Origin: Callorhinus ursinus
Taxonomy: Eukaryota > Chordata > Mammalia > Carnivora > Otariidae
DNA: 64,000 bases
Assembly: GCF_003265705.1 (NCBI RefSeq)
Contig: NW_020312966.1
Coordinates: forward strand, 23,476,603 to 23,540,602
Direction of reading: 5' to 3'
The position numbers and the translations under genes are program-made. Below are positions 1 to 10,640 of this stretch, in pieces; position 1 is the stretch's first letter; each line of letters starts with the position of its first letter. The notes below the pieces were generated by a model. It saw nothing but the letters and a program-made list of their open reading frames with translations, was not told the origin of the DNA and ran no database searches.

Positions 1-660
1 CTTAGAGCCCCTGAAGTCAGAGAATTCCTACATGTCAGCCAATTTTGTGTCCTGTCACATAGAATGCCTTCCAGCAGGCATGATGCCAACCAGGCATCAT
101 TTTATGGATCACCAGCAACTTTTAACATGAACCAATTACTTATAAGTAAGCTCAGGTCCTGCCAGCTTTTCTTAGGGTTCAAAACCGAACACCTAAGTCT
201 GAAACGATTTTAGAAACTGCCTAAGGCTGTAAGAGTGAGCCTGAGAAATGTGTACCCGGCCCAGGCTGTTCTTCATAATAAACCAGAAGGTGGCCTGGTT
301 CACAAAGTTTTCGAACAAAGGGAATCAACACTTTTCTTCCATCCACTAAGCAATGGTGAGTTGTATAACCATGACCTACCAAGAAAGTAACCGAATGGGT
401 TTTAGCTTTTTGAGAAACAACCTACTTACAAAGTAGGGTCCTACTTACAAAGCATCTTCTACATATCCATATCCACATACTGCTGTGTTTAATCTATCTA
501 TCTGCCTACCTACCTATCTATTAGTTTCCATCTCAAATAATAACCACATCCTTGACACTGAAGCCAGAGTAATGGTGACCTCTCTGTAGTGACCAGAAAA
601 CATACATGAAATCAATCCCCATATTTAAAACCTTTAATCCTTGTGTTTAATATGTGTATA

Positions 661-689
661 TCGCGCTCACGCACGTGCGCACGCGCGCG

Positions 690-730
<41 letters not shown>
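661..730. repeat. (CG/CA)n then (CA)n microsatellite
   Basis: The tract begins with mixed alternating purine-pyrimidine sequence containing CG steps (about 661-693) and continues as a pure CA run to about 730. It explains the histidine-threonine open frame crossing this position, which is not a gene. Confidence 0.95.
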
Positions 731-733
<3 letters not shown>

Positions 734-1337
734 CCAGCCCATTCTCACATCATACCAGCTGGTTCCAAAACATCTTCCCTCCAAACATCAGCCTTGACTC
801 AAGATTAAATCTTGATACCTACTGTCTCTATTTTCATGAAGAACATAAAGCCTGAGAAGGCAGCTACCAAGAAGAATAATTAGAAATACTTTATAAGTTT
901 CAAATCTAATTGCGAGAGGTAGAAAAGAAACAGAACGAAAAAACTAATAACCCAGAAGGAAAAATGTGTTGGTTTCTAGAGCTACAGGGGTCCACATTGG
1001 GCATTTTTCCAGGCCCATCTCTGGATTTCCTCCTTGTAGTCACAAGTTTAAAAATTTCCCTTATATTTCAAGATCAAGGTCATTGGACACACTTTTTTCA
1101 AAGCCTTTCAAAGCCTCAAATCTAAGATGTCCTTCATTTATCCCCAAATCAGAAGTAATTTCTTAATTCTTTCAACTCCCACAGCAGCTTATCTGTTTCT
1201 CTCCTGGGATACTTGTATCATAATTATTTATGTACATGATTTATTTCCAAGGCCAGATTAGATTAGAAACCTCTGGGGGACAGAATCTATGTTATCTGTG
1301 AATCTCAATATAACCTAGCACAAGGGGCTGGGGAGGC

Positions 1338-1355
1338 GGGGGGGGGGGGGGGGGG
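1338..1355. repeat. 18-base poly-G run
   Basis: A mononucleotide G tract of 18 bases sits in a G-rich neighbourhood (about 1325-1366). The length may be affected by sequencing error. Confidence 0.9.
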
Positions 1356-1403
1356 AATGGGGAGATGTTGGTCAAAAGTCAAAAACTTCCAGTGATCAGA
1401 TGA

Positions 1404-1668
1404 GTAAATTCTGGGATCCAATGTACAGCATGACGCTTATAGTTAATAAAACTGAGTTACATTGTATACATACACTGAAAGTTGCTGAGAGTAGAACTAA
1501 AATGTTCTCACCAGAAAAAGGAATGGTAATTACATGAAGTGATGGAAGTATTAACTAATGCTCTGGGGGTAATCATTTTGCAAGATGTAAGTGTACAAAT
1601 CAACGTGTTGTATACCTTAAACTTACACAATAGTGCATGTCGATTATATCTCAATACAACTCTGGGAG
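1404..1668 (+). mobile_element. Old L1 (L1M-type) 3' UTR fragment
   Basis: The text resembles old mammalian L1 3' ends: a start like 'gatccaatgtacagcatgac', a middle 'gggggtaatcattttgcaag', and an end 'gtcgattatatctcaataca'. A second fragment of the same type occurs at 45935-46195. No target-site duplication is obvious, as expected for an old copy. Subfamily not assigned. Confidence 0.6.
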
Positions 1669-2639
1669 GGAACACAGAAAAAAAAAAAAACACTATGGAA
1701 ATACACTGCTGAGATCTTGGGGCAGCTTTTCAGATTCTGAACCCATATTTCTAGTCCAGCCCTATGGTATTCCTTCTCCACTCCTAAAATCAACCTGTTA
1801 CCAGAAAGGATCGAATTGACTTTTTCACTAATCACTATAGTAGCAGCTAATATATTTTCTCCCTCTAAAGATAAACTTATTAAAGAAATTATTTCAAATA
1901 CCAAATATTCTCTTGTACCAATTGGTTTACAGGATCCACAAAAGCCCTAGTGTTACTTATTGTTGGGGGAAAAGGAATGAAGAAATGCAAATATACTTAG
2001 GTAGAGACCATGCCTGCAATGCCCTCCAATCGCCTGCTCCACCTGAGCAAGGCTGAGACCACTCCTGCCCACCGTACCCTCAGTCCCTCTGAATCTGCAA
2101 AGCAAAGATTCCTGCAAAGAAGGCTGGACCTCAGAACTGGGCTAAACAGGATTTCTCAGCCGTGGCATCTCAGAAAATGTGAAATTGGATCTTGATCATT
2201 GGGAACCTGCCATCATCATTAAACAGAAAAAAGCAGACAGACATCTGTTTTGTCCGGGAACACAAGGAGCATACTAATCACAAGCTACTGCTTGGTACAG
2301 AACACTGCGGACTCAGCTGGGCTGCAGTCACCCCGGGAGCAAGGGAGGCCACCCCCAACGAGTCCTGCCTTGCATCTGTGAGTGAACAAATTATGTGGAG
2401 CCCCGTTCTCCATCACTGTCCTCTCCTCCCCTTAGAGATCCTGGATTCTGGGGACAAATCTGAGAACTGAGACTGCAGGCTGAATCTCAGGCTTTTCATT
2501 CCCTAAGCCTGACATAATACTCTCTTCTCTCCTCCTTTTATCCTAATTTCATTCACCTGGCAAGGCTCATCCCCAGATCCACATCCTTCATTCCCTGATT
2601 TATTCATTTACCAAAAACAAGTACTTACTTTATACCAAG

Positions 2640-3000
2640 TGATGTACCAGTCATTGTGTAGAATTCAAAGCGAATTGTGGGTAGATCCTTCCTTCACGAT
2701 GTTTACAAGCCTGGAAAGCAAACAGATACATAAATAATGCCAACAGAAGGCCAAAAAAAAGTGTTGGTACCATAAGACAGATAAGACAGATGCTGTATGG
2801 GTTCAAAATAAAACAATGACCTCTATTCAAGTATATCAAAGAAGGCTTCATTGAAAAGATTTGGACTTGACGAATGAGCAGCACTTGGAGTCCCAGATAT
2901 GGAGGAAGAAGCACAAAGAACCACCAAAGGAAATAAAGGGAAGGAAGAATGCGCAAGCTATGTTTACAGAACACCAAATACATGCAGTGTGATGAGAAAT
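2640..3000 (+). repeat. Old dispersed repeat, family not assigned (copy 1)
   Basis: The segment has the order of phrases seen in a common ancient mammalian repeat: a 'cacgatgtttacaagcctgg' line, 'acagatacataaataat', then 'aaagaaggcttcattgaaaa' and 'gacgaatgagcagcacttgg'. Related segments occur near 9490, 15500-16620, 18150-19440 and 29590. I cannot name the family with certainty; an L2/CR1-group origin is possible. Confidence 0.4.
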
Positions 3001-3711
3001 TAACTTAGAATGGAGTCATGAAATATCTACATAGTCAGGTTAAGGCCTAATCATAGCATCCCTTCTGGAAAACAACTCGAGCATCGACGACCTCTCCTGA
3101 CCCCTTTTCTCTGTGACTTTCCATAACGCTTCTGTCTGCATCTCACCCTCTGTGCTCTGATTGGTAGCCATTCCATAAATGTGTGTTGAATAATGAATTA
3201 ATAAGACCTTCACTGGTAAATGTTTTTATGTAACATAACCCAGGGAAATTGTGTAGTATACTCTAAGTGAAAACTCGGTTGCTTCAAAATGATCATCTTT
3301 GTTCCCTAAGGTTTGCAAAACTAATAAATAAAACCTATGGACTTGAGAAAGGCAAGATAATAGTGATAATTCACATTTAAGGGCATCTTGACACGTGTAA
3401 ACCATTTACTTTATATCAAGTTACTTCAGACAGAAGGAACGAAAGGCAGATGTGCTACAGGACCTTGGAAGACCTGTGTTACCCCCTGGCTCCTGGATAG
3501 CATGTCCCCCCAGCCCCCCAGCCCCTGTGACACCTCATCAGAAACATCCACCGAGAGGCCAGAGATAGCATGCATTGAAAACAGACCTGGTGAAAGAGGA
3601 AATGAAGCAAATGGAGAATGCTTGGGGAACTGAGAAGACTTGAGACTCCCAGCTGAAAATATTTATAAGCTCCCAAAACATTCAGCTAAATCATCACCAC
3701 CACCATTATCA

Positions 3712-3875
3712 GCATCATCAAGGCTATAATTTATTGAGTACTTACTATGCACCAGACATTGTGATAAATGCTTTATAAACAGAATTTCATTTACTTCTCC
3801 TAACTACCATATGAAGGAGATATTCCTATAACCATTTTATAAATGAGGAGAATGAGGTAATTGGAGGTCAGCCGT
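3712..3875 (-). repeat. MIR SINE, antisense
   Basis: Matches the reverse complement of MIR: 'ttattgagtacttactatgc', then 'caccagacattgtgataaat', then 'ccattttataaatgaggaga'. MIR is an ancient tRNA-derived SINE shared by all mammals; this copy is diverged. Confidence 0.8.
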
Positions 3876-4359
3876 GCCCTTCCAAAGCCTAACCTCTGGT
3901 AGAAGTGTGATTGAGAGCTCTTGGATTTTTTGCATGTGTGCTGATTCCTCCTGTCTTTCAAGGACGAAAACACAGCAACCATGTCACAAGAATAAACAAA
4001 TGTTCACCAGATCCACTCACTGAATATGAGAAAAGCAAGCTAACAAGCAACATGTCAAAACTCCTTAAAGATGTACTTTTTGAAGACCAGGAAGGACCTA
4101 CAGGTTTCAACGGTGTCGAAAAGTAGTGTTGAAACTTGGGGCAAGAGCTGAGAACCAGAAGAACCGAGAACACACAGCCATCCCTGTGGTTCCTTCCCCT
4201 CGAAGCATTTGCTCAGCATTTGCTTTGGTCTGTCCGTTTAGTAAAACTGGAGTTGCTTCTTCGTGTTTTTCAGGCAAAGTATCCCTTTTACCCTAAATCC
4301 TGTCCAAGGAGATAAATCTATAGATTCCAGTCCTCCTTTAGGATGGACGTAAGAGATGT

Positions 4360-4577
4360 ATGACCTGTGACAAGTCATTGTGAGCCTGTGTCATCGTGGG
4401 TGCAAGCCACTTCTCCCTATACCTCGGCCTCCTTGTCTGTAAAATTGGGATAATAAAGAATACCCCCTACACACACATAGAGCTGCTGTGAGGATTTAAT
4501 ATGCTTATAATTAATAGATACATTAATGTGCCTAAAGCAATGCCTGCCAGGCACACAGTAAGCACTAGGTAAACTGA
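4360..4577 (+). repeat. MIR SINE, sense
   Basis: Shows the MIR order: 'tgacaagtcattgtgagcct', 'cctccttgtctgtaaaattg', 'gctgctgtgaggatttaata' and a terminal 'gcctgccaggcacacagtaa'. It lies about 0.6 kb upstream of the NRSN1 CpG island. Confidence 0.85.
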
Positions 4578-4590
4578 GGTTTTGTTGTTG

Positions 4591-4655
4591 TTGTTATACT
4601 ATGTGTGTTGTTTATACTATGTGTAGTATATACATAGTGTTGTTATACTATGTGT
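4591..4655. repeat. Three-copy local tandem repeat
   Basis: The unit 'ttgttatactatgtgt' occurs at 4591-4606, as 'ttgtttatactatgtgt' at 4608-4624, and exactly again at 4640-4655. It follows directly after the end of a MIR and a short GTT run. No function is evident. Confidence 0.85.
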
Positions 4656-4846
4656 AGCATGGCTGGGCAAATATTAACTATTTTAGCAATCATTTCCATT
4701 AAATGCCACTTACCAGGGGTCTGCAGAGTCTCCCGAAGCAGGGGTCACTGTATTTACATGCTAACCTGCCCACACCTACACACATTTTCCTAGACGTTTC
4801 ACAGGTGATTTCTAGTGTGTTCTTGCTTTCACGCATCTGTGTGTGT

Positions 4847-4858
4847 GGGGGGGGGGGG
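4847..4858. repeat. 12-base poly-G run after (GT)n
   Basis: A short GT run changes into a pure G run. It lies about 340 bases upstream of the CpG island. Length is uncertain, as for other G runs. Confidence 0.85.
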
Positions 4859-5453
4859 TTGTCTTGAATATCATCACTGAATTCACACTCTTCATCGTTC
4901 TTCCATCGCGCCCATGGGGAGTCCCTGACGTTGGGGTCAGGCGCGAGGTGAGGGACTCAAAGTGCGCAGTGGTGCCAAAGCCAGAAGGTTCTTTCAGCAG
5001 GGCCGCGCTCTGCCAGCCCAGCGGAGCTCCTCCCCTCGCGTGTCTCATCAAGGACAAAACTCAGGGTCCAGAGACACCTCTGCAGACCCCAAATGTATCC
5101 CAAATGGGGGGGGTGTGCACGAAGCACACCTCAGGTCGGCCTGCCTTCTCCACTTAAAAAATACCGTGTGGTGCACCTGCTGGGCCAGACACCGTGGGGG
5201 GCAGGACCGGAGACCAGGACTGCAGAGGACAGGGCTGGCGCCCCCCAACACCCACCGCCAGCCGCTTCCTCCCTCCCCGCCCCCGGCGCTGCCAGACCCG
5301 GAACGCGGTTGGCGCACGCGCCCGGCGGGGCCCCGCCCACACACCGCCAGAGCGCGCCCCGCGGACGCACGTGGCGCTTCCGGCGGCCGCCCAGCTGTCA
5401 ATCACGCGCGGGCTGAGCTCCGCAGGGCCGCGGGAGCGGCGGGAGCTGCGGGA

Positions 5454-5471
5454 GCGGCGGCGGCGGCGGCG
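5454..5471 (+). repeat. CGG trinucleotide tract in presumed 5' UTR
   Basis: An uninterrupted gcg/gcg run of about six CGG units follows several imperfect GGAGCGG units. It lies inside the CpG island, immediately before an ATG. Tracts of this kind can vary in length between individuals. Confidence 0.85.
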
Positions 5472-5501
5472 ATGGGACCCCGGCGAGAGATCTGCGGCTA
5501 G
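5472..5501 (+). other. Candidate upstream ORF, MGPRREICG
   Basis: An ATG in a strong initiation context (gcggcgATGg) opens a nine-codon frame, MGPRREICG, ending in TAG at 5499-5501. If transcription starts upstream, it would be the first strong start codon in the NRSN1 5' UTR and could lower or regulate translation of the main frame. Nothing in the sequence shows that it is translated. Confidence 0.3.
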
Positions 5502-5544
5502 CTAGCTGCACTTGCTCCACGGGTCAGGGGATCGGAGGGGGCAG

Positions 5545-7291
5545 GTAAAGCCATGCGGAGCCCAGGCGAGGTTTTCTGAGCTCCATTTGTCTTTCTCCAC
5601 TTCTCCCTCTCCTCCCTTCCTCTCTTTCCTCTCTCCTCACGCACGCATATTCATGTTCTGTTTTTCTGTGTCTGTCACACACACACACACACACAAACCC
5701 CTTACTCATTCACGTTTATTATAGGTGCTCAAATCTCTACAAAGACCATGCATATTAAAATCCGTGAACACATCCAAATTAGGGGTAGCCAACTCCATGC
5801 TTTGGTGGTTTGTGGGTTGTGTTACGTAAGAATTGGGGAGGTATACAGGGCAAACTTAAGAGTTTCTTTCACGAGAGACAAGAAAAGTTATGTATTAGGC
5901 AAGAGTCAAATATACGTATTTGCAGTCTGCAAAGCTGGTTTGATTTGTTTTCCAAGCTGAATTTCACCCCCTCCCCTTGCGCTCCCCATTCCTTTGCCAT
6001 ATTCAAAGATATGTGAGTGCTTTGATATAATCTCAGGACCTACTTCTTTGTGTTGTGAGAAAGAGGCGTTGGGTGGGGGTCAGAGCAAAGCTGAGGACCT
6101 CCAAAAAAACAGAGCTGGAGTTAAACTGCTGGTGTTTACTTAATTGGTTCGTGACTCTGGAGCAGAAATGTTTTCAGCACGTTGGAGAGATCCCCGAGCT
6201 CCAGACCAGGCCCGCCTTTGGTGAAGGGCATGTGTGGAGTCATTTCCTTCAGAGAAAAGGGGCAAGGAGACAGACAAACAGAAGGGACATTTAACTGAGG
6301 GAGAGGCACAGATGGGGGTTGAGGGAATACTTGTTTTCTTTCGCTTATCCAGATCCAGGATCCTAATGTAATTGGCTTCCCCACCCCCACCCCCAAAATC
6401 TGCTCACATACCACCCAGCAAAATAAAATTTTAGGGCAAGGAAATGAGTCTTGAAGAAGGTTTGACTATGGCTCATATAGACTGAAATTGGAAAATACCA
6501 AAAACAGTCTGTCAGGCCTCAAGTAGGTTTGCTCACCTCAAGTCTTTGAGGTTTTCTTCCAAATGGATGGGGAACTGATCGTCAGCAAGAATTTTTAGTG
6601 ACCTCTTGAAAAATATCACCCAGCTATTCTTTTATTTCACATGATAGAGTAATGTAGGAAGCCAGTAGCTCTATAACTGGCAGTGAAGCTTTAATTAAAT
6701 CTTGCATGGGCACCTGCTTTTCTTAGGCAGATGGAAAGTAAAATGATCATGATAGGAAGAAATGGATATAGGAGTAAAAAAATCAACCCAGTGAGTAAAT
6801 CGTCTAAAGAACCTTAATAAGTCTAAAATGCATGTAAACAGATCAGAAAATACAGTGGCTATAAGATTAATTTATTTTACAATATAATGGAACAGGCACC
6901 AAATAGATCAGTTCTGGAGTATCTAGGGAGCAAATAAACTTTTTATTTAGAATTTTTAAAATACAAATGTATTAGTCTAATTGTATTACTGACTGTGCAG
7001 AATATAATTATATCAAAATAAGAATAGCATTCGCATAGTGTGTTGTAGTTTACAAAGCCCATTCATTTATGTTGTCTCATTTACCCTATAAAGTCTCCTG
7101 AGAGACCATTAAAAAGTTATGAAATATGTATACTTTTGTTAAAAACAAATATCTTCCTGCTCTTCAGCAAGAAGTCCTTTGTCAATATTTTTGTCAACAT
7201 TAAAATGACTTTTCACCGGTCATAAGAATGGCTTATGAAATTTTGATTTTTATCTGTATCACATTCTGCAGAGATTTTTTTTCTTAAATAG
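5545..7291 (+). other. NRSN1: Presumed NRSN1 intron 1
   Basis: This interval starts with gtaaag and ends with a pyrimidine stretch and AG (ttttcttaaatag). It holds the short CA run at its start and otherwise AT-rich unique sequence. I see no exon or recognisable repeat in it. Confidence 0.45.
5676..5696. repeat. Short (CA)n run
   Basis: About ten CA units in the presumed first intron of NRSN1, preceded by a pyrimidine-rich stretch. Confidence 0.85.
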
Positions 7292-7367
7292 GTTTGAAGG
7301 ATGATGTGCCATTAAAAAGAAAGGCCAAAGACTAAACAAAGAGAAGAGGAAGAGGAAGACTTCAAAG
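7292..7367 (+). other. NRSN1: Candidate NRSN1 non-coding exon 2 (76 bases)
   Basis: A T-rich acceptor (gattttttttcttaaatag) is followed by 76 bases and a near-consensus donor, ttcaaag/gtaaga at 7367/7368. The purine-rich body (many GAAGAG units) resembles splicing-enhancer sequence. It carries a minimal ORF, ATG ATG TGC CAT TAA, at 7301-7315. No longer frame runs through it, so if real it is 5' UTR between the CpG-island exon and the coding exon at 14.8 kb. Inferred from splice signals only. Confidence 0.45.
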
Positions 7368-7515
7368 GTAAGACCCCATCCTTGTCACAAGCAAATTCAT
7401 AAGCACCTTGTGGTTTGTACATAGTTAAAGAAGAGGTTTAAAGAGAATATGAGTTCTTTTTCTCTTCTCATTTTGGTTTTGGACTTTGTATACCTTACTT
7501 AAAAACACATCTTAA

Positions 7516-7711
7516 GGGGCGCCTGGGTGGCTCAGTCGGTTAAGCGTCTGCCTTCGGCTCAGGTCATGATCCTGGAGTCCCGGGATCGAGTCCCACATCG
7601 GGCTCCCTGCTCAGCAGGGAGTCTGCTTCTCCCTCTGCCCCTGCCCCTCCTCTCCTTGTACGCTCTCTTTCTCAAATAAATAAATAAAATCTTTAAAAAA
7701 AAAAAGAAAAG
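7516..7711 (+). mobile_element. Can-SINE (tRNA-Lys type), sense
   Basis: A full-length carnivore SINE: a head beginning 'ggggcgcctgggtggctcag' with tRNA-like A and B boxes, a CT-rich middle, the tail motif 'caaataaataaataaaatct', and a poly-A run. It is flanked by a short direct repeat around 'cacatctt', taken as the target-site duplication. It lies within an NRSN1 intron in the sense direction. Confidence 0.95.
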
Positions 7712-7781
7712 AAACCACACATCTTGAAGAAGGAATTAGGTAATTACATATCATTACTCCCTTTTAAAAATTATAAAAGTG

Positions 7782-8000
7782 GGGGCACCTGGGTGGCACA
7801 GTTGGTTAAGCGGCCAACTCTTGGATTTAGCTCAGGTCATGATCTCAGGGTTGTGAGATTAAGCTCTGCGTTCAGGTGCATGCTCAGCATAGAGTCCGCT
7901 TGAGATTCTCTCTCCTTCTCCCTCTGCCCCTCCCGCTCGTGCGTGCACTCTCTCTCTCTCTCTCAATCTCTCTCTCTCTAAAACAAATAAGTCTTTAAAA
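7782..8000 (+). mobile_element. Can-SINE, sense, with 16-base duplication
   Basis: An older variant of the head ('gcacctgggtggcacagttg', then 'aactcttggatttagctcag') with a long TC run and an A-rich end. The target-site duplication 'aaattataaaagtgg' is clear on both sides (just before 7782 and at about 8001-8015). Only 70 bases separate it from the previous SINE. Confidence 0.95.
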
Positions 8001-8759
8001 AAATTATAAAAGTGGCTGCATATCTTCTGACTTAGAAGGTACTAAAAAGCTCATAATATAGAACGACAATCTTTACCGCTGTTCCAAGAACATAAAATAC
8101 CTCTGCAAAGATCTTTTGGTAGAAACACATTTTCAAGTTTTAAGGTCATGCTTATACAATTCTAGAACGCCTGGTTTAAAAATGCAAGCGCTGTTAGCAG
8201 GCTTTCATGCCTTCCTGTATCCACGCTGAGACTGAGTCCTTTAAGCAAATTGACCTTTTGGTTTGGTGTTGGATAAATGGTCTAAAGCAGCCCTGTGCCT
8301 ATACCTTTTGCAGCAGCAGCTCTCTAGAAAAGTGGCTCTAATGGGGACTTCACTCTCATTATCTCAGAAGGATTTTATGGGAGAGAAAAGCAGTATGAAA
8401 AAATCAAATGATATTTCAATGAGAATAAATAGAACAGGGCCTGGTCTCACAACTGACTCACACATGAAGCCATGGGAAAAAAACTAATCGTTTTTGTGCC
8501 TCAATTTTCTGCCTCTCTTCTCTCAAGGAGACCATGAAGACAAATAATATAGAGTCTGTGATGTTCTTGGAGTTTCATGAGGCATAAAGACTTATTTCTG
8601 TTTTCATGGCTATAAATGGTTTTTAAGTAAAATAAAATATAATTGCATTTATTTGACTGAGGTTCAAATTTCCAACAAATTGATACTGTAGCATATTGGT
8701 ACACGTAGAGGTCATAATAGTACCTGTATGGGTTTACTTGCTGAAAGAGGAATTGTTCA

Positions 8760-9002
8760 TGGAGAAAGGGAAGGAAAAATAAAATAAGACGAACAGAGAG
8801 GGAGACAAACCATAAGAGGCTCTTAACTATCAGAAAACAAAGCTGGGGGGGATAGGGTAACTGGGTGATGGGCATTAAAGAGGGCACGTAATGGAATGAG
8901 CACTGGGTGTTATATGCAACTGATGAATCACTTAATCCTACCCCTGAAATTAATAATACACTATATGTTAACTCAATTGAATTTAAAGAAAAAAAAATTT
9001 TT
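8760..9002 (+). mobile_element. 5'-truncated carnivore L1, 3' end only
   Basis: Matches the 3' terminal part of carnivore L1: 'accataagaggctcttaact', 'gtaactgggtgatgggcatt', 'gagcactgggtgttatatgc' and 'cactatatgttaactcaatt', then an A tail. An imperfect direct repeat, 'aaagaggaattgttca' at about 8743 and 'aaagaggaattattca' at about 9003, brackets it. Only the last 240 bases of the element were copied, so there is no coding sequence. Confidence 0.9.
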
Positions 9003-9070
9003 AAAGAGGAATTATTCAAAGGATTCTCAACATTTTTACTCCCTTCAGCTACAAATACCTGGGTTTTTTG

Positions 9071-9258
9071 TTTTTAAGATTTACTGATTTTTATTTGAGA
9101 GAGCGTGTACACAAGTGGGGGAAGGAGCAGAGACTCTCAAGCAGACTCCCCACTGAGCATGGAGCCTGAAATGGGGCCTGGTCTCATGACCCTGAGATCA
9201 TGATCCAAGCCAAAATCAAGAGTTGGATGCTCAACCAACTGAGCCATCCTGGCGCCCC
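9071..9258 (-). mobile_element. Can-SINE, antisense
   Basis: Reverse-complement Can-SINE: an initial T-rich tail, 'gatttactgatttttatttg', a purine-rich middle, and the head complement ending 'ggcgcccc' at 9258. One of only three antisense copies in the window. Confidence 0.9.
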
Positions 9259-9489
9259 AGCACATATCTGTTTTTGGTGCCCGTTTTGTTGCCCTTCTTG
9301 CTTCAGCAGTGTTTCTCTTTCTAACCTAAGTACCCACTGAGAGCAGACCGTGCCCTGCTCATCTCTATTATCTCACATAATCCGGCACATAACTAGTGCT
9401 GTAAAAACAAGGAAAGAGGGGAAGAATGAAAAAGGAAGGATGACTCAGACCATCATCCACACCAACCCATGTACAGCTTTTTGCCAAGA

Positions 9490-9700
9490 AATTTCGAAGT
9501 GCTTGTCACCAGGACAGAAAGAGCCCCTTCCCTCAGGAAACTTATAATCCATCACGTACATGGTCTGTCGGACCATGAACAAATAAACCACATAAGGGAG
9601 CATCAGATGGTAAAAAGCACTATCAAAAGAAACAAATTTGGACAAGAAAATAGAGAGGGATAGAGGGCTGGCACTGAACAAGCTAACCGTAGGGAGCCTC
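9490..9700 (+). repeat. Old dispersed repeat, family not assigned (copy 2)
   Basis: The phrases 'tccctcaggaaacttataat' and 'catgaacaaataaaccacat', followed by a 'ggtaaaaagcactatcaaaa' type segment, parallel those at 15590-15720. The same old family as the 2640 segment; diverged and not coding. Confidence 0.4.
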
Positions 9701-10640
9701 TCAGGAGGGTTTGGGAGGGGAGTTAAGGCATGATTTTCTCCTCCTGTGGGTGCCTGGGACATGCCAGGTGTGCTGGGCTGCCAAGAGTTGAATATCCATT
9801 TAAATGTATAACCAGGCATGCAATTGAGATAGATACTGTAGACAGAGTAAAAAAGGAAGAAAAACATGCACAGATCCCCACTAATTAGCATCTAGAGTGT
9901 CCTTCGGGGAGGGTGAAAATAACTCCCTCTTCATAGATGACCAAACAGCCAGATGCTAATGCTGCTCACACTCCATCATGACGGCCATGTGAGCAGCAAG
10001 GACACAAAATCAAACAGGAGCTAGGCTGTTTATAAAAGGAATACTCATATGGACTCATTTAAGTACAATACTAGAAAATATTTTCACTCACTCCCTCATC
10101 CCCCCTTCATGCACTTCCTGGGGTGTTAAGGCTTTCTCTAAAGGAAAGCCATCTCCAGAATCCATCACTTAACAAGAGTCGCAGATAGATCATTACTGTT
10201 TTTGCAACTGCTACCATAGCTATTCCAAGACAAGCACCAGATTTCTCATGAAACCTTGCTCACTAAGTAAATGCTGAGCCGAGCTGAAAAGCCTTTGTAC
10301 ATACCTTCCATTTCTTCTCAGCCCTAGTTTATTGTATAATAATTGCCCAGCTTTTAAAAGGGACTTTGTGAAGTGACATCATGTATCCTCTTTATGATAC
10401 TGGAAGTGTCAATCAATCAAGTAGATTCTAAATAACTAACATTTTCTATGTTGGGACAAAAAGCTACTGGCTTCCCTATGAGGAATTGTACCTCTGTTGC
10501 GTTTTTGTAGGTGCAAAATTCTCACTGTAACCTGTTACATTTTAAAACTCCTTTCTAGTGATCATTCTCCTCTAAGAATGAATCCAATAAGTTATATATC
10601 TGGAAAGATGTATGAAACCTCTAAGGTCTCCAGGGACTAA

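Larger units (their letters stand above)
1..5190. other. Intergenic DNA upstream of NRSN1
   Basis: No coding exon is recognisable in this stretch. The open frames present are short, lack homology I can recognise, and often run through low-complexity sequence. Identifiable contents are a CA repeat, an 18-base G run, an old L1 3' end, two MIR elements, a member of an old dispersed repeat family and a small tandem repeat, each listed separately. The remaining unique sequence shows nothing I can name. It could contain distal regulatory elements of NRSN1, but none can be pointed to by eye. Confidence 0.7.
5400..5544 (+). other. NRSN1: Candidate NRSN1 non-coding exon 1 (start unknown)
   Basis: The 3' edge is set by the donor 'gggcag/gtaaagcc' at 5544/5545, immediately downstream of the CpG island. 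The transcription start cannot be read from the sequence, so 5400 is only a placeholder within the island. The coding start of NRSN1 lies 9.3 kb downstream in another exon, so this exon should be 5' UTR. It would include a CGG tract and one minimal upstream ORF. This is inference from splice signals and gene order. Confidence 0.5.
5190..5545 (+). promoter_or_regulatory. NRSN1: CpG island, probable NRSN1 promoter
   Basis: This is the only clearly CpG-dense stretch in the window. It contains GC-box-like sequences (for example 'ccccgcccac' near 5331 and 'ccgcccccggcg' near 5277), many CG dinucleotides, a CGG tract, and no TATA box that I can see. It ends at a good splice donor on the + strand (cag/gtaaag, 5544/5545). 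Downstream on the same strand the first recognisable gene is NRSN1, so I infer that this is its promoter and first exon. The open frames crossing the island on both strands are by-products of high GC content. Confidence 0.75.

Noticed and set aside
643..855. Open frame with a histidine-threonine run
   Set aside because: It is read through the CA microsatellite; the same applies to frames at 18266, 27072 and 60065.
5048..5505. Several overlapping open frames of 79-179 residues on both strands in the CpG island
   Set aside because: They are proline-, alanine- and arginine-rich in all frames, as expected from GC-rich DNA, and none resembles a protein family. NRSN1 starts translation far downstream.
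7516..7600. tRNA-like A and B boxes in Can-SINE heads, considered as tRNA genes
   Set aside because: The sequences cannot fold into complete tRNA cloverleaves and each is followed by the SINE body, so they are SINE promoters rather than tRNA genes.
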